This document shows positions 61,818-64,000 of a stretch of 64,000 nt of DNA, in pieces. The translations under genes were made by a program, and so were the position numbers. The stretch is from Chaetoderma sp. LZ-2023a (Eukaryota; Mollusca; Caudofoveata; Chaetodermatida; Chaetodermatidae). The stretch's first letter is position 1. Each line of letters begins with the position of its first letter. The stretch is from the NCBI GenBank assembly GCA_034401795.1, contig CM067366.1:85359647-85423646 (forward strand), written 5' to 3'. The notes below the pieces were generated by a model. It was not told the DNA's origin, made no database searches, and was given only the letters and a program-made list of their open reading frames with translations.

Positions 61818-64000
61818 GCATGACACGTGTGTTAGGCTTGTAGACTATCTGGGCAGAGGACAATGCTGTAAGCTAAACATTCTAGGGTAGATGTCTAAAC
61901 TAGTAGACTAGTCTAGAAGTGTAGGCTACTAGGCTAGTAAACTATGTAAATGCCTCGGCTTGAAGCATATACTAGTAGGAATGGCTAAGTCTGAACTAGA
62001 ACTTCGTAGAGAAGTCTAGATTAGTAGGCTAGTAGACTAGGATAGAAGACTATGCTAATATACTAGGCTAGAAGTCTAGGATAGCAGGCTAGTAGACTAG
62101 GCTAGAAGTCAAGGCTAGATGCCTAGGCTAAAAAAAATATTCTATACATCTAGGATAGTAGTCTATGTAGTAGACAAGATAGGTCTAGGCTAGCAAGGCC
62201 AGTATATTCAGCTAGAATTCTAGGCTATAAACTACACTATTTGTCTAGGCTTGTATTCTAATAGTGTGATATATGTAATTATGTATAGGGTAGAAGCATA
62301 GGCTGGCAGACTAGGCTAGAAGTATATGCTAGTAGAAAACCTGGGTAGAAGTCAAGGCTGTAGCATATGCTAAAAGTCAAAGCTAGAGATCTAAACTAGT
62401 AAACTATGCTTGAAGCCTAGGCTACTAGGCTAGTAGCCTAGGCCAATACACAAGACTATTGTTAGATGACTAGGATAAAAATCTAAGCTAGTAGAGTAGG
62501 GTAGAAATCTAGACTGGCGGTCTGGGTTAGTAGGCTAGTATACTAGGCTAGAACTCTAGGGTAGAAGTCAAAAGTACAGTGCTAGTAGTGTCAGTTAAAA
62601 GTTTAGGCTAGAAGGCTAGGCTAGTAGATTAGTTTTGAAGGCTAGCCTAGAAGTCTAGCCTGGTAAGAGTAGACTAGTTTAGAGGTCTAGGCCAGAGGGT
62701 TAGGCTAGGTTGGAAGTCTATGCTAATGTGGCTAGTAGATTATAATAGTTGTCTAGGCTAGTAGACAACCTGTATACAAGTCTACTGTGTAGACTCGTCT
62801 AGACGTCTAGGCGAGAATTAAAAAATTAGTAGACTAGGAAGCCTAGGCTATTAGAATAGGGTAAATATCTAGGATATAAGCATATGCTCGTAGGCTACCC
62901 AACAAAGCGAAAAGTCAAGTATGTTGCTAATGTTAATAGACCTGGCTATATGTCTAGGCTAGAAGTATAGTCTGGTAGACTAGGCTAGAAGTATAGGCTA
63001 GTAGACAATCTGAGTAGAAGTAAAGGTGGTAAATTATGCTATATGTTAAGTCAAAAGTAGTAAGCTATGCTAGAAGTATAGGCTACTAGGATAGGAGCCT
63101 AGAGAAACGGCTAGAAGCATAGGCTAGTAGGATAGGAGACTATGCTAGAACTATAGATTTGATGTCTAGATTAGTAGGCTAGCAGACTTGGCTAGAATTC
63201 TAGGCTAACTAGAACTCCATGCTAGTGGGTTAATTGATTGGTAGAAGCCTAGTAGAGCATGCCATATCTCTAAGCTAAAAGGCTAGTAGACTATGTTAGA
63301 AATCCAGTCTAGTAGACTAGGCTATCAGACTAGACTAGAGGTCTCAGTTAGGAGACTATATTTGAAATGTAGGCTAGACGACTAGGCTAATAAACTAGCC
63401 AAGACGGCTAGTAGAATATGCTAGAACTCTAGGCTAGTAGGCTAGCATACTAGGATAGAAATCTAAGCTAGTAGCGTAGGCTAGAAGTATAGACTAGAAG
63501 CATAAGCTAGAACTTTTAGACTAGGAGATATGCCTAGTCTAATAGACTCCCTGGGTAGAAGTATATGCTGTAGACTATTCTAGAAACCTAGGCTCGAACT
63601 CTAAACCAGTAGTCCATGTTAGACATATATGGAAGTAGGCTACAGTAAATGCTTTAGAAGTGTAGACTAGAAGGCGATGTTAGTGGTCTAGTAGATTTGG
63701 CTAACCAGAACTCTAGGCTCGTCAGGGTAAAAGACATGTAGAAATCTCGTAGAGAAGGCTAGCAGTCTGTGTTAGTAGGTTAGTCGACTAGGTTAGAGGT
63801 CTAGGCTAGTAGAATAGGTTAGAAGAATAGGCTAGTAGACTAGGCTAGAAGTTTAGGCTAGTAGTCTGCGAGTCTAGTACGCCAGCAGACTAGGCCAGAC
63901 GTATATGCTAGAGGTTCAGGCTAGTAGACGATGGGAAAAGTCTAGACTATGTGGGTAGGCTAGTATATTAATCTAGAAGTGTAGGTGAAAACTCTTGGCT
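61818..64000 (+). repeat. CTAG-rich minisatellite after the gap (copy 2 of the 56.1-58.3 kb segment)
   Basis: The first 16 bases (GCATGACACGTGTGTT) are not array-like; from 61,834 the sequence is almost identical to 56,121 onward, to the window end. Either a very recent ~5.7 kb tandem duplication or an overlapping/alternative haplotype contig placed next to its own copy. Confidence 0.9.

Noticed and set aside
61302..61890. Long open frames of X residues across the gap
   Set aside because: They are translations of N characters and carry no information.

Overview
The window looks like a repeat-dense intergenic piece of an invertebrate animal genome, most likely a mollusc or another lophotrochozoan. 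This is inferred from the mixture of BEL/Pao, Ty3/gypsy, Penelope-like, non-LTR, hAT and Tc1 elements, the abundant MITE-like hairpins, long (TA)n, (TAA)n and (CA)n tracts, and diverged tandem repeats carrying AAGGTCA-type motifs that are common in bivalve DNA. There is no bacterial organisation, no rRNA or tRNA that I can recognise, and only one convincing host gene.

Layout. 1-5 kb: MITE copies, a dead non-LTR element, hairpins and microsatellites. 5-10 kb: tandem repeats, a BEL/Pao reverse-transcriptase relic and a dispersed repeat. 10-14 kb: a 170-180 bp tandem array, a (TA)n tract and more MITEs. 14-18 kb: AT-rich DNA without genes. 18-22 kb: palindromic MITEs and a cluster of hairpins. 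22.3-23.7 kb: an intronless GT31 (beta-1,3-galactosyltransferase-like) gene. 24-27 kb: tandem repeats and a second copy of the non-LTR 3' end. 27.5-31 kb: a defective Ty3/gypsy element whose LTR is split by a 1.3 kb hAT-type element with a perfect 8 bp target duplication. 34 kb: a full-length MITE. 36-38.8 kb: a non-LTR fragment and an AT-rich Penelope-like reverse transcriptase. 38.9-40.5 kb: a ~310 bp satellite with a hairpin in each unit. 40.5-42.3 kb: a TTAA-flanked DNA element. 44.2-45.8 kb: an intact Tc1 transposon inside a (TA)n tract.

From 46 kb to the end the window is dominated by a module made of a trinucleotide repeat, a ~0.5 kb conserved body (three diverged copies) and a huge degenerate minisatellite of 13 bp units (GGCTAGTAGACTA / GGCTAGAAGTCTA). 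The minisatellite covers about 12.5 kb of assembled sequence and is interrupted by a non-LTR fragment and a decayed Penelope-like element with a GIY-YIG remnant. A gap of exactly 500 N sits at 61,318-61,817. The sequence after it repeats 56,121-58,286 almost base for base, so this duplication may be an assembly artefact.

The genes do not form a pathway. The only cellular function is the putative Golgi glycosyltransferase; everything else is selfish or structural DNA. The most unusual signals are the 13 bp CTAG-rich array with its embedded landmark motifs, and a hairpin core (TTGAATATTTTGAAAC ... GTTTCAAAATATTCAA) that recurs about twenty times, both inside MITEs and inside a satellite.
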